64,000 bases of DNA from Paenibacillus cookii (GCF_018333375.1 NZ_BORW01000003.1:1-64000); one strand, 5' to 3'. Positions 55,078 to 64,000 are shown, counted from the first letter of the stretch. Notes: generated by a model from the sequence alone, not told the origin. A program made the numbers and translations.

Positions 55078-56922
55078 ATGTGCGGAATAACCGGTTTTAT
55101 TGAATGGAGCGGCGATTTGACGCAGCATTCGCAGACTCTCGTAAAAATGACGGAAACCTTGACACCAAGGGGACCGGATGCCTCGGGAACCTGGATTTCG
55201 GGCCCCTGCGCCTTCGGGCATCGGAGGCTCAGCGTCATCGATCCGGAAAACGGGGCACAGCCCATGCTTGTATACGATGATGAGGATTTATACAACATTG
55301 TATATAACGGGGAATTGTACAACGCTGCCGAGCTCAAGCAGGAACTGCGAAAAAGAGGACATCACTTCCGGACGAATTGCGACACGGAAGTTCTTTTGGT
55401 CTCCTACATCGAATGGGGGCCTGCTTGCGTCGACAAGTTTAACGGCATTTTTGCTTTTGCCATCTGGGACAGCGTGCGGGAACAGGTCTTCATGGCCCGC
55501 GACCGGCTGGGCGTCAAGCCCTTTTTCTACAGCCTGATCGGCGGCACCTTCATCTTCGGCTCCGAACCCAAAGCGCTGCTTCAGCATCCCAAAGTCGAAC
55601 CGGTCGTCGGGCCGGAAGGTTTGGCGGAAATTTTCATCATCGGACCGGCGCGTACGCCGGGGCAAGGCGTATACCGCGACATCCAGGAGCTGCGCGCGGG
55701 GCACGCGATGATATTCAGCCGCCAAGGCTTACGCACGTATCCGTACTGGAAGCTGGACAGTTACCGGCACGAAGAAGATACCGAAACGACCGCCGCGCGG
55801 CTGCGCGAGCTCCTTCAAGATACGCTGGAGCGGCAGCTTGTCTCCGACGTGCCGGTATGCACGCTGCTTTCCGGCGGCCTCGATTCCAGCGCGCTGACGG
55901 CGCTTGCCGTGCAGTATTACAACCGGACGGGGCAAGGACGGATGGATACCTATTCGGTGGACTACGTCGGCAACGACAAACATTTCAAATCCCACGCCTT
56001 TCAGCCGGGAGCCGATGCTCCGTGGATTCAGCGCATGGTTGAAGAGCTCGGTACAAGGCATCATTTCATCGAATTCGACACGCCGGAGCTGATCGAGTCG
56101 CTGAACAACTCCACCTTGACGCGGGATTTGCCCGGCATGGCGGACGTGGACGGTTCCCTGTACCTGTTTTGCCGGGAAATCAAAAAAGGCGCCACCGTCG
56201 CCGTCTCCGGGGAAGCCGCGGACGAAATTTTCGGCGGATACCCGTGGTTTCACCGCGATGACATGCTGAATTCGGGCACTTTTCCGTGGGCCGTCGCCTC
56301 CGACATGCGCGCAAGCCTGCTTTCCCCCGAAATCCGCGAGTGGACGCGGCCGCTCGAATACCTCGGAGACCGTTACGCCGAAGCCGTGCGGGAAGTGCCC
56401 AGGCTGCGCGGCGAAACCGGCAAACAGGCGCAAATGCGCGTGATGTCCTATTTGAACATTACCCGCTTCATGCCGACGCTGCTTGACCGCAAAGACCGCA
56501 TGAGCATGGGGGTTGGCTTGGAGGTCCGCGTACCGTATTGCGACCACCGGCTGGTTCAATATGTGTGGAATATCCCGTGGGACATGAAAATGACCGGAGG
56601 CCGCGAAAAAGGCATTTTGCGCAAAGCGCTGGAAGGCGTTCTGCCGGAAGACGTGCTGTACCGCAAAAAAAGCCCATACCCGAAAACCCATAACCCCGAT
56701 TTCCTGGCCGCCGTCAAACAGCAGGTGCTCGACATTCTCGACGACCCGTCATCGCCGATCCTTCCCCTCATCGACCGGAATAAAATCCGCGAAATCGCCG
56801 CTTCCCCCGAAGCGTCAACGCATTTGCCCTGGTTCGGCCAGCTGATGTCCGGCCCGCAATTGTTCGCTTATTTGGCCCAAGTCAACCATTGGCTGAAAAC
56901 CTATCATGTATCGATCAAATAA
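55078..56922 (+). CDS. asnO: Asparagine synthase (glutamine-hydrolysing), AsnO type
   Basis: Forms asparagine from aspartate, ATP and glutamine. The 614-residue product has the class II glutaminase domain with nucleophile Cys2 (MCGITGFIEW), the NGELYN and CDTEVLL substrate blocks, and the synthetase domain with PP-loop CTLLSGGLDSSALT (about residue 262-275) and SGEAADEIFGGY. Its length equals the Bacillus AsnO (YisO) enzyme, which is needed during sporulation. ATG 55078 has AAAGGATG upstream. Monocistronic. Confidence 0.93.
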   Translation: MCGITGFIEWSGDLTQHSQTLVKMTETLTPRGPDASGTWISGPCAFGHRRLSVIDPENGAQPMLVYDDEDLYNIVYNGELYNAAELKQELRKRGHHFRTNCDTEVLLVSYIEWGPACVDKFNGIFAFAIWDSVREQVFMARDRLGVKPFFYSLIGGTFIFGSEPKALLQHPKVEPVVGPEGLAEIFIIGPARTPGQGVYRDIQELRAGHAMIFSRQGLRTYPYWKLDSYRHEEDTETTAARLRELLQDTLERQLVSDVPVCTLLSGGLDSSALTALAVQYYNRTGQGRMDTYSVDYVGNDKHFKSHAFQPGADAPWIQRMVEELGTRHHFIEFDTPELIESLNNSTLTRDLPGMADVDGSLYLFCREIKKGATVAVSGEAADEIFGGYPWFHRDDMLNSGTFPWAVASDMRASLLSPEIREWTRPLEYLGDRYAEAVREVPRLRGETGKQAQMRVMSYLNITRFMPTLLDRKDRMSMGVGLEVRVPYCDHRLVQYVWNIPWDMKMTGGREKGILRKALEGVLPEDVLYRKKSPYPKTHNPDFLAAVKQQVLDILDDPSSPILPLIDRNKIREIAASPEASTHLPWFGQLMSGPQLFAYLAQVNHWLKTYHVSIK

Positions 56923-57002
56923 ATAACGCCGACGCCACCAGGCTTCATTCGACCATCGTATCCGTTTGGGATCGGAGGTTACGCCTCCATGGCAATCCAT
57001 GC

Positions 57003-57035
57003 AAAAAAAGCCCGTTCGCCGGAACGGGCTTTTTT
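57003..57035 (+). terminator. Terminator of asnO
   Basis: AAAAAAAGCCCGTTC GCC GGAACGGGCTTTTTT, strong and symmetrical; it sits about 80 bases after the stop. Confidence 0.9.
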
Positions 57036-57088
57036 GCCGTTTTGCCGTTTCTAAGATGTGAAAGTGACTTGCATAGGAAAGAAAAGCT

Positions 57089-57514
57089 TTAACCGATAAC
57101 CCCTTTGGACAAAATCAAATTGCCGTAAAGCGCCTTTTCCCCGGTGGCCACCACCGCATAAGCCTTTTTGGCGCGTTCGTAAAATTCGAAACGTTCGATT
57201 TCAGCAAATTCGATGCCCTGTTCGACCCGATCCACCAGTCCCCGGTACACGTCCCACACGGGGGTTTCCACCGGATCGCCGGGGGTCACCTGCATCAGCA
57301 TGACCGGATGGGTCAAATAGCGGTTCAGCGGAAAAAGCTCAAGCGTCGCCGCCAGCAGCTCGGGAATGCCGTGCCCGTCCGCGCGGACCAGGCGTTTGGC
57401 CGTCGAGACGGCGGGAAAATTCGCGTCCGCAAACACAATTTCGTCGCCGTGTCCCATCTCGCATAAAACTTTCAGCAGCTCGGGGGAAAGCAGCGGGGAT
57501 ATCCCTTTCAGCAT
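57089..57514 (-). CDS. fucU: L-fucose mutarotase-like protein (FucU/RbsD family)
   Basis: 141 residues. RbsD/FucU proteins interconvert anomers of fucose or ribose. The N terminus MLKGISPLLSPELLKVLCEM followed by GHGDEIVFADANFPA (His and Asp in the active site) and the C-terminal AYAVVATGEKALYGNLILSK are closer to FucU than RbsD. ATG 57514 has AAAGGAGG upstream. It follows an AraC regulator gene on the same strand (43 bases); no fucose kinase or isomerase is nearby, so the sugar is not settled. Confidence 0.9.
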   Translation of the reverse strand: MLKGISPLLSPELLKVLCEMGHGDEIVFADANFPAVSTAKRLVRADGHGIPELLAATLELFPLNRYLTHPVMLMQVTPGDPVETPVWDVYRGLVDRVEQGIEFAEIERFEFYERAKKAYAVVATGEKALYGNLILSKGVIG

Positions 57515-57557
57515 GAGGAAGCCTCCTTTATGTCCTTCACATCACATCCCCTACTAA

Positions 57558-58418
57558 TTACGACGTCGAACCGGGCAATCCTCCCCGGATGGAACAATAT
57601 TGCCGGCGGTATTTCAGCGGGGACATGCCCGTCACTTCCTTGAATACCCTTCCGAAATGCGTCAGGCTCTCGAAACCGACCTGGCCGGCCACCGCCGCCA
57701 CTTTGTCGTTCCCCGTCATCAGCAGCCCCTTCGCTTCCTTGATGCGCACATGGTTCACGTATTCGGTAAAGGTATATCCCGTGCTTTGGCGGAACGTTTT
57801 GCAAAAATAAGACGGACTGATGCCGTAACGCCGCGCCATGTCCGCGATCGTCAGCTTGTCCTGATAATGGCGGTTGATATAATCGACGATCTCGAACGTT
57901 TTATTGCGGACGGAATGGACCAGCGGCTGCTCCCCGGATACGGCGTTCGTTTTTCGGCGGATGAGCAGCAGCAGCTGATACAGCAGCGTCTTCAAGCAGG
58001 ACTCGTATCCTTCGGGCTTTTCCGTAAATTCACGGATCATGTGGTCAAAAAGACGTTCAACCAGCCCCCGCTCCTGCACGGAAAGCTTAATGAACGGCAG
58101 TCCGCGGCTAAAAACCGACATGACGTCGACGGGCATTCCTCCCGCAAACAGATCATCCAAAAACTCCTTTTTGAACTCCAGCGTTACCCGCTCGAAGCTT
58201 GCCCCGCCGGCATTCACCAGTTTATGAATCTCGTTCATATCGATGACGAACAGCGCGCCGCTGACGGCCTGATAGGCCCGATCGCCGATGAAATAACAGA
58301 TGTCGCCGGAAACCAGGTAAAAAATTTCGTATCCGTTATGGTAATGCCGGGACGGCATGCTGGAGCGCTTTTTCCGTTCCCTGTCGATGTAAAACCGCGA
58401 AGCTTCGTAAAATTCCAT
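57558..58418 (-). CDS. AraC-family regulator with cupin sensor domain
   Basis: 286 residues. An N-terminal cupin fold (about 1-130, SRHYHNGYEIFYLVSGDICY, HxxxxE-type sugar-binding pattern) is followed by a C-terminal AraC double helix-turn-helix (about 180-280, MARRYGISPSYFCKTFRQST; AGQVGFESLTHFGRVFKEVT). It probably responds to a sugar and controls fucU or unlinked genes. ATG 58418 with GGGGGG upstream; the frame is open 31 codons further without support. Confidence 0.9.
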   Translation of the reverse strand: MEFYEASRFYIDRERKKRSSMPSRHYHNGYEIFYLVSGDICYFIGDRAYQAVSGALFVIDMNEIHKLVNAGGASFERVTLEFKKEFLDDLFAGGMPVDVMSVFSRGLPFIKLSVQERGLVERLFDHMIREFTEKPEGYESCLKTLLYQLLLLIRRKTNAVSGEQPLVHSVRNKTFEIVDYINRHYQDKLTIADMARRYGISPSYFCKTFRQSTGYTFTEYVNHVRIKEAKGLLMTGNDKVAAVAGQVGFESLTHFGRVFKEVTGMSPLKYRRQYCSIRGGLPGSTS

Positions 58419-58561
58419 GTCGGCCGCTGCCCCCCTTTCCCGCGTCGATGACAAGATATGTAGAAAAAACCTAATCAAGGCGAAGATTTGTAATGAAAAT
58501 GATCGTATCATGCGCTATGGTAGGTGGCAAGACGAACAAACCCAGGAACGGAGGTATCATC

Positions 58562-59359
58562 ATGAAATTCGACCTTCATACGCATCACGCCCGGTGCGGA
58601 CATGCCCATGGGCATATTCGCGATTACATCGCGGCTGCCGTCGGCAACGGTTTATCCTGCATCGGCATCTCGGACCATACGCCGTTTTTCGCCGAAAAGG
58701 AAGATCACCCTGCCCCGGAAGCATCCATGGCAACATCGGAGTTTCCCGCATACGTTCGCGAAGTGCTGGAGCTGAAACGGGAATTTGCCGGGCAAATCGA
58801 GGTGCTTCTCGGCGTAGAAGCCGACTTTATTCCCGGCTCGGTGGACGTATACCGGAAGGTGCTGAACGATTATTCCCTGGATTACATCATCGGCTCCGTC
58901 CATGATTTCGCCGGGGTCAGCCTGTACGATGCCGAACATTGGGAGTGGCTGACGGAAGCGGGCAAGCTTGAACTGAAAAACAGCTACTACGACTACATCT
59001 CCCGCTCAGCCCAAACGGGATTGTACGATATTTTGGGACATGTGGACGCCTTGAACCGGTACTTCCCGGGGTATTCCAACCTGTATACGGAAGCCGCCGA
59101 ACACACGCTGCGCACCATCGCCGCCCACGACGTCGCCATGGAGATCAATTCGTCGGACGACCTGTGGGTTCCGGGCCCCGACCTGCTGGAACGGGCGTTT
59201 TATTACGGCGTCAAAGTCACCTTCGGTTCCGACGCCCATGAACCGGCGCGCGTCGGCGAACATTTTGAAGCCGTCGCCCGGCAGCTCTACGACATCGGTT
59301 ACCGGGAATGGGCCGTGTTCAAAAAACGCAAGCGCATCATGCTGCCGTTGGAACGGTAA
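58562..59359 (+). CDS. Histidinol-phosphatase-family PHP hydrolase (HisJ/HisK-like)
   Basis: 265 residues. The PHP metal-binding motifs appear in order: DLHTHHARCGHAHG (about 4-17), GISDHTPF, LGVEADFIPG, IIGSVHDF, DILGHVDAL and FGSDAHEPARVG. It fits the HisK-type histidinol-phosphate phosphatase, the last-but-two step of histidine synthesis, though other phosphoesterase activities occur in the family. No other his gene is adjacent. ATG 58562 has GGAGG eight bases upstream; the longer open frame has no ribosome binding site. Confidence 0.88.
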   Translation: MKFDLHTHHARCGHAHGHIRDYIAAAVGNGLSCIGISDHTPFFAEKEDHPAPEASMATSEFPAYVREVLELKREFAGQIEVLLGVEADFIPGSVDVYRKVLNDYSLDYIIGSVHDFAGVSLYDAEHWEWLTEAGKLELKNSYYDYISRSAQTGLYDILGHVDALNRYFPGYSNLYTEAAEHTLRTIAAHDVAMEINSSDDLWVPGPDLLERAFYYGVKVTFGSDAHEPARVGEHFEAVARQLYDIGYREWAVFKKRKRIMLPLER

Positions 59360-59364
59360 GCGAA

Positions 59365-59400
59365 AACCGAAAAGGCGTGCCCCTGCGGCACGCCTTGCCC
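59365..59400. terminator. Shared hairpin between convergent genes
   Basis: AAGGCGTGCC (59372-59381) / GGCACGCCTT (59387-59396). On the minus strand it is followed by TTCGGTTTTCG and should end the endonuclease-like gene. Confidence 0.75.
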
Positions 59401-59412
59401 ATTCCAGCCGTA

Positions 59413-60288
59413 TTAAATGCGCACGTCGGCCACGACCGGATAATGGTCCGACGGCATTTTCCCGTTCCGATGATCCGCGATCGCCCCGTAATTCAACACG
59501 CGCACCGGGCCGGCTACGAAAATAAAATCGATCGGGCTTTCAAATTCGATCCCATGTTCAGCCAGCGGCTGCAAAAACTTGGGAAACATGCGGGCGGCCA
59601 CTTCCCTGGAATCGAACCCCTGAAACGTAAACGCAGGCCCGAAATGCCGATAATCCGCCTCTTTGCTTGCATCCCGCAGCATAGCCGGTTCCGTCTGCCC
59701 CTGGCCGGTGAGGACGCGGTATGGCACCGAATCGGAAGTCACGTTGAAGTCGCCCGTCAGCACGGCCGGCCGATCCGCCGCCAGCTCCTTGATCCGGTCC
59801 ACGATCAAATGGGCGCTTCGTTCGACGGCCACCTTGCCGATATGGTCAAAGTGGGTATTCAAATGCAGGAAGGTCTTGCCGCTATAACCATCCTGAAATT
59901 CAGCCCATGTCACGATCCTTCTGCAAGCGGCGTCCCAGCCAAGCGAACCCGGTTCCTCCGGACGCTCCGACAGCCAGAAGGTATCCTGGCGCAGCGGCTT
60001 GAGCCTTTGTTTGCGATAAAAGATGCAGGAAAACTCGCCGTCTTTGTCGCCGTCCTCCCTGCCTACGCCAATCCAGCCGTATTCGGGCAGCAGCGCCTGC
60101 AAATCCTCCAGCTGTTCGTACAGCACCTCCTGCATGCCCACCAGATCCGGCCGGTGAAAACGGATGATCCCCGCCACCAGCTCCTTGCGGCTGCCCCATA
60201 CGTTTTCGCCTTCCCTATCGTACGCGTTTTTGATGTTATAGGACATGCAGCGCAGGTCAAGTTCCAGGTTCGCTTTCTCTGCAGACAT
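59413..60288 (-). CDS. Endonuclease/exonuclease/phosphatase (EEP) family protein
   Basis: 291 residues of the EEP fold: RCMSYNIKN at the N terminus, the metal-binding Glu in LVGMQEVLYEQ, FLHLNTHFDHIG, LTGDFNVTSDSVPY and the catalytic SDHYPVVADV at the C terminus. No signal peptide. Single-domain members of this type act on small phosphodiesters, sugars or nucleic acids; which cannot be told. GGAG lies eight bases before ATG 60288. Confidence 0.88.
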   Translation of the reverse strand: MSAEKANLELDLRCMSYNIKNAYDREGENVWGSRKELVAGIIRFHRPDLVGMQEVLYEQLEDLQALLPEYGWIGVGREDGDKDGEFSCIFYRKQRLKPLRQDTFWLSERPEEPGSLGWDAACRRIVTWAEFQDGYSGKTFLHLNTHFDHIGKVAVERSAHLIVDRIKELAADRPAVLTGDFNVTSDSVPYRVLTGQGQTEPAMLRDASKEADYRHFGPAFTFQGFDSREVAARMFPKFLQPLAEHGIEFESPIDFIFVAGPVRVLNYGAIADHRNGKMPSDHYPVVADVRI

Positions 60289-60345
60289 TCCCCTCACTCC
60301 AATCGATGTCAATTTTTGATTCCAATCTTCCCCATCATAGGGACA

Positions 60346-60798
60346 TTAGCTTTTGGCGTCAACCAGCCGGAAACGTTCGCATACGAGCGGAATGTCGTCC
60401 GAGAATGCCAAACCAAGCCGGTTCAGCTCTTTCGTAAAAAATTGTTCATGGACCTCCCGCCAGTACCGGTAAGACCGATCCCCTTCGCCTTCCGCCACGG
60501 CAAAATCCTCCGGAACTTCGTTCATCGGCATCACGTTGACTTCGACCGTTTGGATGATGGCGACGGGCAGATCCTTGGCATTCAAAATAATGCTGTAATC
60601 GCCGACCGCGGGAAGCGGCTCCCCTTCGGCTTCATAACAGGCGAGCGCGGAACAGGTTGCCGTTTTGATCCCGTCGACGACCAGCCGGGCCAGCTGATCC
60701 GGGTCGGCCCCGAACGGCCAGGCGCTTACCGATTCCGGTTTTTCCCCGCCCCGCTTGTCCCAATATTCATTCCAATACGCTTGCGCTTCTTCGTTCAT
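60346..60798 (-). CDS. ASCH-domain protein
   Basis: 150 residues. The ASCH beta-barrel region (about 35-145) includes KTATCSALACYEAEGEPLPA and YSIILNAKDLPVAIIQTVEV. ASCH proteins are thought to bind RNA; some are nucleases or hydrolyse acetylated nucleosides. ATG 60798 has GGGGAGG upstream, about 10 bases away. Confidence 0.85.
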   Translation of the reverse strand: MNEEAQAYWNEYWDKRGGEKPESVSAWPFGADPDQLARLVVDGIKTATCSALACYEAEGEPLPAVGDYSIILNAKDLPVAIIQTVEVNVMPMNEVPEDFAVAEGEGDRSYRYWREVHEQFFTKELNRLGLAFSDDIPLVCERFRLVDAKS

Positions 60799-60874
60799 GC
60801 TTCTTAAACCTCCCCTGCTTTGAAAAAGCTCTTGTAACCCAATCAAATCATATCTTGCCGGCCATGTCCATGCG

Positions 60875-60914
60875 AAAAAAACCACGGCAGCCGCATATCC
60901 GGCTCGCCGTGGTT
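60875..60914 (-). terminator. Terminator of rph-rdgB
   Basis: AACCACGGCGAGCCGG / CCGGCTGCCGTGGTT-type stem with small mismatches, then seven T on the minus strand. Confidence 0.88.
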
Positions 60915-60945
60915 CATTGTGTGCTAAAGCTTATATGACGCCGAC

Positions 60946-61584
60946 TTAAACCTTCGATTCCCGCTCCTGCAGCATGCCGATCAATTTCCGCAAAGCGGCC
61001 CCCCGGTGGCTGATTGCCTGCTTTTCCTCCACGGAAAGCTCAGCCATCGTTTTTTCGTATTCCGGCAGGTAAAAAAGCGGGTCATACCCGAATCCGCCGC
61101 ATCCGGCAGGCTCGTCCGTAATCCAGCCGTTGACGTCCCCGCTCGCTTCGAGGTGGGCGCCGGTTGCCGGGTCGTACAGGACGAGGGTACAGACGAAACG
61201 TGCCGTGCTGAGCAGCGGCTGCTGCGTATCGTCGCCCATTTTTTTCTCCTCCAACATCCGCAGCAGCTTTTCGTTATTTTCCTGATCCGTCGCATGTTCC
61301 CCGGCAAAACGCGCCGAATAGACGCCCGGGCGCCCGTCCAGCTCGTCCACGCACAGGCCGGAGTCGTCCGCGAGTACCGGCAGGCCCAGCGCGTCCCCGA
61401 CCGTCTTCGCTTTTTTCAGCGCGTTGTCGGCAAAGGTTTCGCCGTCCTCCACGACCTCCGGCAGCTCCGGATAGTCGAACATGCTTTGGACTTTTTTGCC
61501 GAGTTTCGCGAAAGCATGCTCAAATTCCTTGACCTTCCCCTGGTTCCGGGTCGCGACGATAATCAGATCTTGATCCAGCTTCAT
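60946..61584 (-). CDS. rdgB: XTP/dITP diphosphatase (RdgB/HAM1)
   Basis: House-cleaning pyrophosphatase for ITP, dITP and XTP. The 212-residue product has the substrate motif IIVATRNQGKVKEF at the N terminus, PVLADDSGLCVDELDGRPGV and GGFGYDPLFYLPE, and ends with the conserved ISHRGAALRKL. It starts 2 bases after the rph stop, the usual Firmicute pairing, with AGAGG inside the end of rph. Confidence 0.96.
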   Translation of the reverse strand: MKLDQDLIIVATRNQGKVKEFEHAFAKLGKKVQSMFDYPELPEVVEDGETFADNALKKAKTVGDALGLPVLADDSGLCVDELDGRPGVYSARFAGEHATDQENNEKLLRMLEEKKMGDDTQQPLLSTARFVCTLVLYDPATGAHLEASGDVNGWITDEPAGCGGFGYDPLFYLPEYEKTMAELSVEEKQAISHRGAALRKLIGMLQERESKV

Positions 61585-61586
61585 TC

Positions 61587-62345
61587 CTAAACCTCTCTTC
61601 CCGATTGGCCCGAGCCAATCATGAGGGCGATCGGTCCAAGCGCTTCCTTTTGTTTCTCGATCAACTGCAATATCCCCCGTTCCCCAAGCTCCAGCAGCTG
61701 GTTAAGCTCCTGGCGGGTGAACGGGCTTTCCTCGCCGGTCCCCTGCAGCTCGACAAAAGCGCCGCCGCCCGTCATCACGATGTTCATGTCCACCTTGGCC
61801 GTCGAGTCTTCCTCATAATTCAGATCCAACATCGGCTCGCCGTTGACGATGCCGACGCTGACCGAAGCCAAAAAATCCGTAATCGGAAACGCCGGCAGCC
61901 TGTGCTGCTCCGCGATCTTGCTTACGGCGATGGCCAGCGCCACGAAGGAGCCGGTGATGGAAGTCGTCCGGGTGCCGCCGTCGGCCTGAATCACGTCGCA
62001 ATCCAGCGTAATGGTCCGCTCGCCGAGCGCGCGAAGATCAACGACGGAGCGAAGGGCCCGGCCGATCAGCCGCTGAATTTCCATCGTCCGGCCGGTGAGC
62101 TTGCCGCGGGCGCTTTCCCGCTGGTTCCGGGATTGCGTCGCGCGGGGGAGCATCGAATATTCCGCCGTTACCCAGCCTTTGCCTTGTCCCTTCAAAAACG
62201 GGGGCACCTTCTCGTCTACCGTTGCGGTACATAATACTTTCGTGTCTCCCATTTCGATGAACACGGAGCCTTCGGCGTACTTGTTCACGTTTACTGTTAA
62301 ATTCATCGGCCTCAGCTGGCTTTCGCCGCGTCCGTTTGATCTCAT
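61587..62345 (-). CDS. rph: Ribonuclease PH
   Basis: Phosphorolytic 3'-5' exoribonuclease for tRNA maturation. 252 residues with the conserved blocks [53 protein letters not shown] and the C-terminal [17 protein letters not shown]. Start ATG 62345, with GGAGGC upstream. Downstream of gerM on the same strand, 139 bases away. Confidence 0.95.
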   Translation of the reverse strand: MRSNGRGESQLRPMNLTVNVNKYAEGSVFIEMGDTKVLCTATVDEKVPPFLKGQGKGWVTAEYSMLPRATQSRNQRESARGKLTGRTMEIQRLIGRALRSVVDLRALGERTITLDCDVIQADGGTRTTSITGSFVALAIAVSKIAEQHRLPAFPITDFLASVSVGIVNGEPMLDLNYEEDSTAKVDMNIVMTGGGAFVELQGTGEESPFTRQELNQLLELGERGILQLIEKQKEALGPIALMIGSGQSGREV

Positions 62346-62385
62346 GTTTTCTGCCTCCTACATTTGCGCGTCCTGTGATATAGAA

Positions 62386-62422
62386 CGGGCTGAAGACGGC
62401 TTTTCGGCCGTTTTTCAGCCCA
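62386..62422 (-). other. Hairpin between gerM and rph
   Basis: GGGCTGAA..ACGGC / GCCGT..TTCAGCCC stem, without a T-run on the minus strand. It may be a weak terminator or mRNA end-stabiliser for gerM. Confidence 0.5.
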
Positions 62423-62484
62423 TCTATACGATAGCAAGTTTTATTTTATCAAAGTGTCGGCATAAAAGCACCCCGGAAAGGCGC

Positions 62485-63555
62485 TTACAGCGGAATCTCA
62501 TTGATGTACTCGGGTTTGGAAACGGGCTTGCTGTAATCCCGGGTATCGCTGATGCCTGTAATGCGGGTCTGTCCGTTCATGTCGATTTTGACCTTGGCGT
62601 TGTTGGCGTTTTCGGACACGGTCAGCACGACGGATTGGAGCAGCTCATCCGGAATCGGATCCTCTTTTTCGAACATGTCGTCCTTCAGCGAAACGGTCAC
62701 CGTGCCGTCTTTTTCAGTTTTCACCGAATCCACGGAAGTGCCTTGCGTCATGACCATCTCGAGGCCGTCGTTTTGCTGCGGGCCGGCAATCAGCTCATGC
62801 AGCGCCGCGCTTACCTTGTCTTGCCCGGGCTGCACGAGCCGCGTGACGGGGACGTAATAAGAATAGGTGCCGTCCGGCGTAATGGTCGAAAAATAGACCG
62901 TCACCGGCGTCGAATTCGTCAGGCTGGCGCCGTCGGATTTTTGCAGATTGATGCCGAAGCTCCGCGTGAGCGGCTGATTGAGTGGCGTTTTGTTCTGCGG
63001 CATTTCCGTCAACCGCTGGCCTTCGACCCACAGCTCCACTTTTTGCACGCCCGGGAATCCGGTTGCCGTCCAAACGACGGCCTCCAATATTTTGCGCTCA
63101 TCCTGCGGATTATATTGGTTAAACGCGCCGTTGAATTCCACGACCGCCGTTTTCTGCTCCTTGTCCACCGACAATTGCGTAATCTCCGTCCCTTTCGGCA
63201 GGATGCCCGCAAATCCCTTAGGCACGTATTTGGAATAGGCTCCTCCCGAGACAAGCGCCGTAAGCGCCTGCTTCAGGCCGTCCTGGTCTTTGGCTTCGGG
63301 AATCCCGAGCGACACGGGGGCGAGCAGCCCTTTATCGTTGGCCAAATATACCGTCGTTTTGGGACCGGTTTGCTCCCCGTTGTTCGTCGAGGCCGGGCCG
63401 TTCGCCATGTTCAGCATTTGCTGCTCGATGTCGACCGGCGGCTTGTCGATGTCCATGGAAGATTGTGAACCAAAGAGGCTGCATCCGGACAACAACACAG
63501 GTACAGCCAGCAATCCGGCAACCGAAATGCCGCGAATTTTTTTAGCCTTCGTCAT
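62485..63555 (-). CDS. gerM: Germination/sporulation lipoprotein GerM
   Basis: 356 residues with lipobox (VLLSGCSLFG; Cys about 25) and two tandem GerMN domains (about 70-200 and 215-335). GerM is a mother-cell protein required for sporulation and germination in Bacillus. Start ATG 63555 has AGGAGG about eight bases upstream. The gerM-rph-rdgB order is the Bacillus subtilis one. Confidence 0.93.
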   Translation of the reverse strand: MTKAKKIRGISVAGLLAVPVLLSGCSLFGSQSSMDIDKPPVDIEQQMLNMANGPASTNNGEQTGPKTTVYLANDKGLLAPVSLGIPEAKDQDGLKQALTALVSGGAYSKYVPKGFAGILPKGTEITQLSVDKEQKTAVVEFNGAFNQYNPQDERKILEAVVWTATGFPGVQKVELWVEGQRLTEMPQNKTPLNQPLTRSFGINLQKSDGASLTNSTPVTVYFSTITPDGTYSYYVPVTRLVQPGQDKVSAALHELIAGPQQNDGLEMVMTQGTSVDSVKTEKDGTVTVSLKDDMFEKEDPIPDELLQSVVLTVSENANNAKVKIDMNGQTRITGISDTRDYSKPVSKPEYINEIPL

Positions 63556-63749
63556 ATTGATGGTTCCTCCTAATCATTTTGTACAGTTTGTACTACCATG
63601 TATACGAGCCCCTGCCGCAAAAAATAACAGCCGGTCCAAATAAAAATCCGCGGCAAAACGGGGCCTTCCTCTAAGGATTTGCGAGTGCCCCGACAAAGGC
63701 CGGAAAAGTATAAAAAAAGCCCGGGACCGAATACATAATTGGTTAAAAC

Positions 63750-63779
63750 TGGACAAACCCTAGGGGAGGGACGTACAAT
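63750..63779 (+). promoter_or_regulatory. Promoter of the PgpA-like gene
   Basis: TGGACA, 18 bases, TACAAT, each one base from consensus; 36 bases before the start codon. Confidence 0.65.
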
Positions 63780-63815
63780 CGAACTATTACGATGAGCATA
63801 TTGCGGGGGGATAAG

Positions 63816-64000
63816 ATGAGTGATCCGAACAACGAAAAAATGCCTTACAGCCTGAACAGCCGGAAGGTAGCCAGCGCTACCCGGGAATGGCTGCATAAAA
63901 GGGGCGTCAAAGTGGAAGAAATCGCGGAGCTTGTTATGCTCCTGCAAAACAAATATTACCCTGATCTGACGATGCAGGAATGCTTGGACAACGTGGAAAA
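63816..64000 (+). CDS. PgpA/YutG-like protein, 5' part only
   Basis: ATG 63816, five bases after GGGGGG, opens a frame that runs off the window (61 complete codons). Residues such as ATREWLHKRGVKVEEIAELV and LQNKYYPDLTMQECLDNVE match the N terminus of the phosphatidylglycerophosphatase A-related YutG family of Firmicutes. Function in phospholipid synthesis is assumed for the family but not proven for YutG. Confidence 0.8.
   Translation, partial: MSDPNNEKMPYSLNSRKVASATREWLHKRGVKVEEIAELVMLLQNKYYPDLTMQECLDNVE

Noticed and set aside
54772..55221. 149-codon minus-strand frame overlapping the start of asnO
   Set aside because: Runs antisense into asnO in a different frame from the 43-codon gene and has no start signals.
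63556..63640. Sigma-E promoter for gerM
   Set aside because: A TGTTATT ... GTATACAT pair exists on the minus strand, but spacing and several bases do not fit the consensus, so I do not report it as a feature.

Overview
The window looks like chromosomal core DNA of an endospore-forming Firmicute, most probably Paenibacillus or a close relative. Evidence for this: the run hemA-hemX-sirC-hemC-cobA/hemD-hemB-hemL followed by an RluA-type synthase and spoVID; the lonB-lonA-engB and ispG, clpX, clpP, tig blocks; sporulation genes (spoVID, gerM, asnO type, and a probable forespore gene); strong AGGAGG-type ribosome binding sites; frequent GTG and TTG starts; and moderately GC-rich coding DNA. There is no rRNA, prophage, insertion sequence or CRISPR array.

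Layout. 0.2-10.4 kb (minus): tetrapyrrole operon from glutamyl-tRNA reductase to GSA aminotransferase, then a pseudouridine synthase and the spore coat protein SpoVID. 10.6-12.6 kb (minus): a small anchored hypothetical protein, S-adenosylmethionine decarboxylase with a structured leader, and a conserved hypothetical protein. 13-23.9 kb (minus): EngB, two Lon proteases, IspG, ClpX, ClpP, trigger factor, and a protein of unknown function whose start codon appears to be AUC. 24.2-26.7 kb (plus): tRNA-Arg(UCU) with a repeat behind it, galU and a GT8 glycosyltransferase. 26.8-34.5 kb (minus): a heterodimeric ABC exporter, an AraC/GyrI-like regulator, an autoregulated GntR-MFS pair and a PAP2 protein. 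34.7-39 kb (minus): a propeller protein, pstS, pstC and pstA, with possible PhoP boxes; these face tagO (plus), which starts wall teichoic acid linkage synthesis. 40.2 kb: debris of an AbrB-family transporter gene.

40.5-52.1 kb (minus) is the main accessory block: esterase, two ABC permeases, sugar-binding lipoprotein, GH3 beta-glucosidase, large GH94 phosphorylase and a LacI regulator. Gene order and protein sizes match the Listeria-type 1,2-beta-oligoglucan (sophorooligosaccharide) utilisation cluster. The expected scheme is import of oligosaccharides, phosphorolysis to glucose 1-phosphate, and hydrolysis of the remaining disaccharide. GAAAC(C)GTTTC palindromes lie before the transport genes, before the esterase, and before a divergent serine hydrolase gene.

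53.6-54.9 kb is a cluster of small elements: a 26-codon holin-like toxin gene with a sequestered ribosome binding site, a second identical tRNA-Arg with the same trailing repeat, a small membrane protein, and a 43-codon gene with a near-perfect sigma-G promoter. 55-64 kb: AsnO-type asparagine synthetase, FucU, an AraC regulator, a PHP phosphatase, an EEP-family enzyme, an ASCH protein, rdgB, rph, gerM and the start of a PgpA-like gene cut by the window edge.

The most unusual observations are the AUC start (23886-23888), the sigma-G microgene (54693-54824), the type I toxin-like locus (53638-53815) and the repeat linked to both tRNA-Arg genes.
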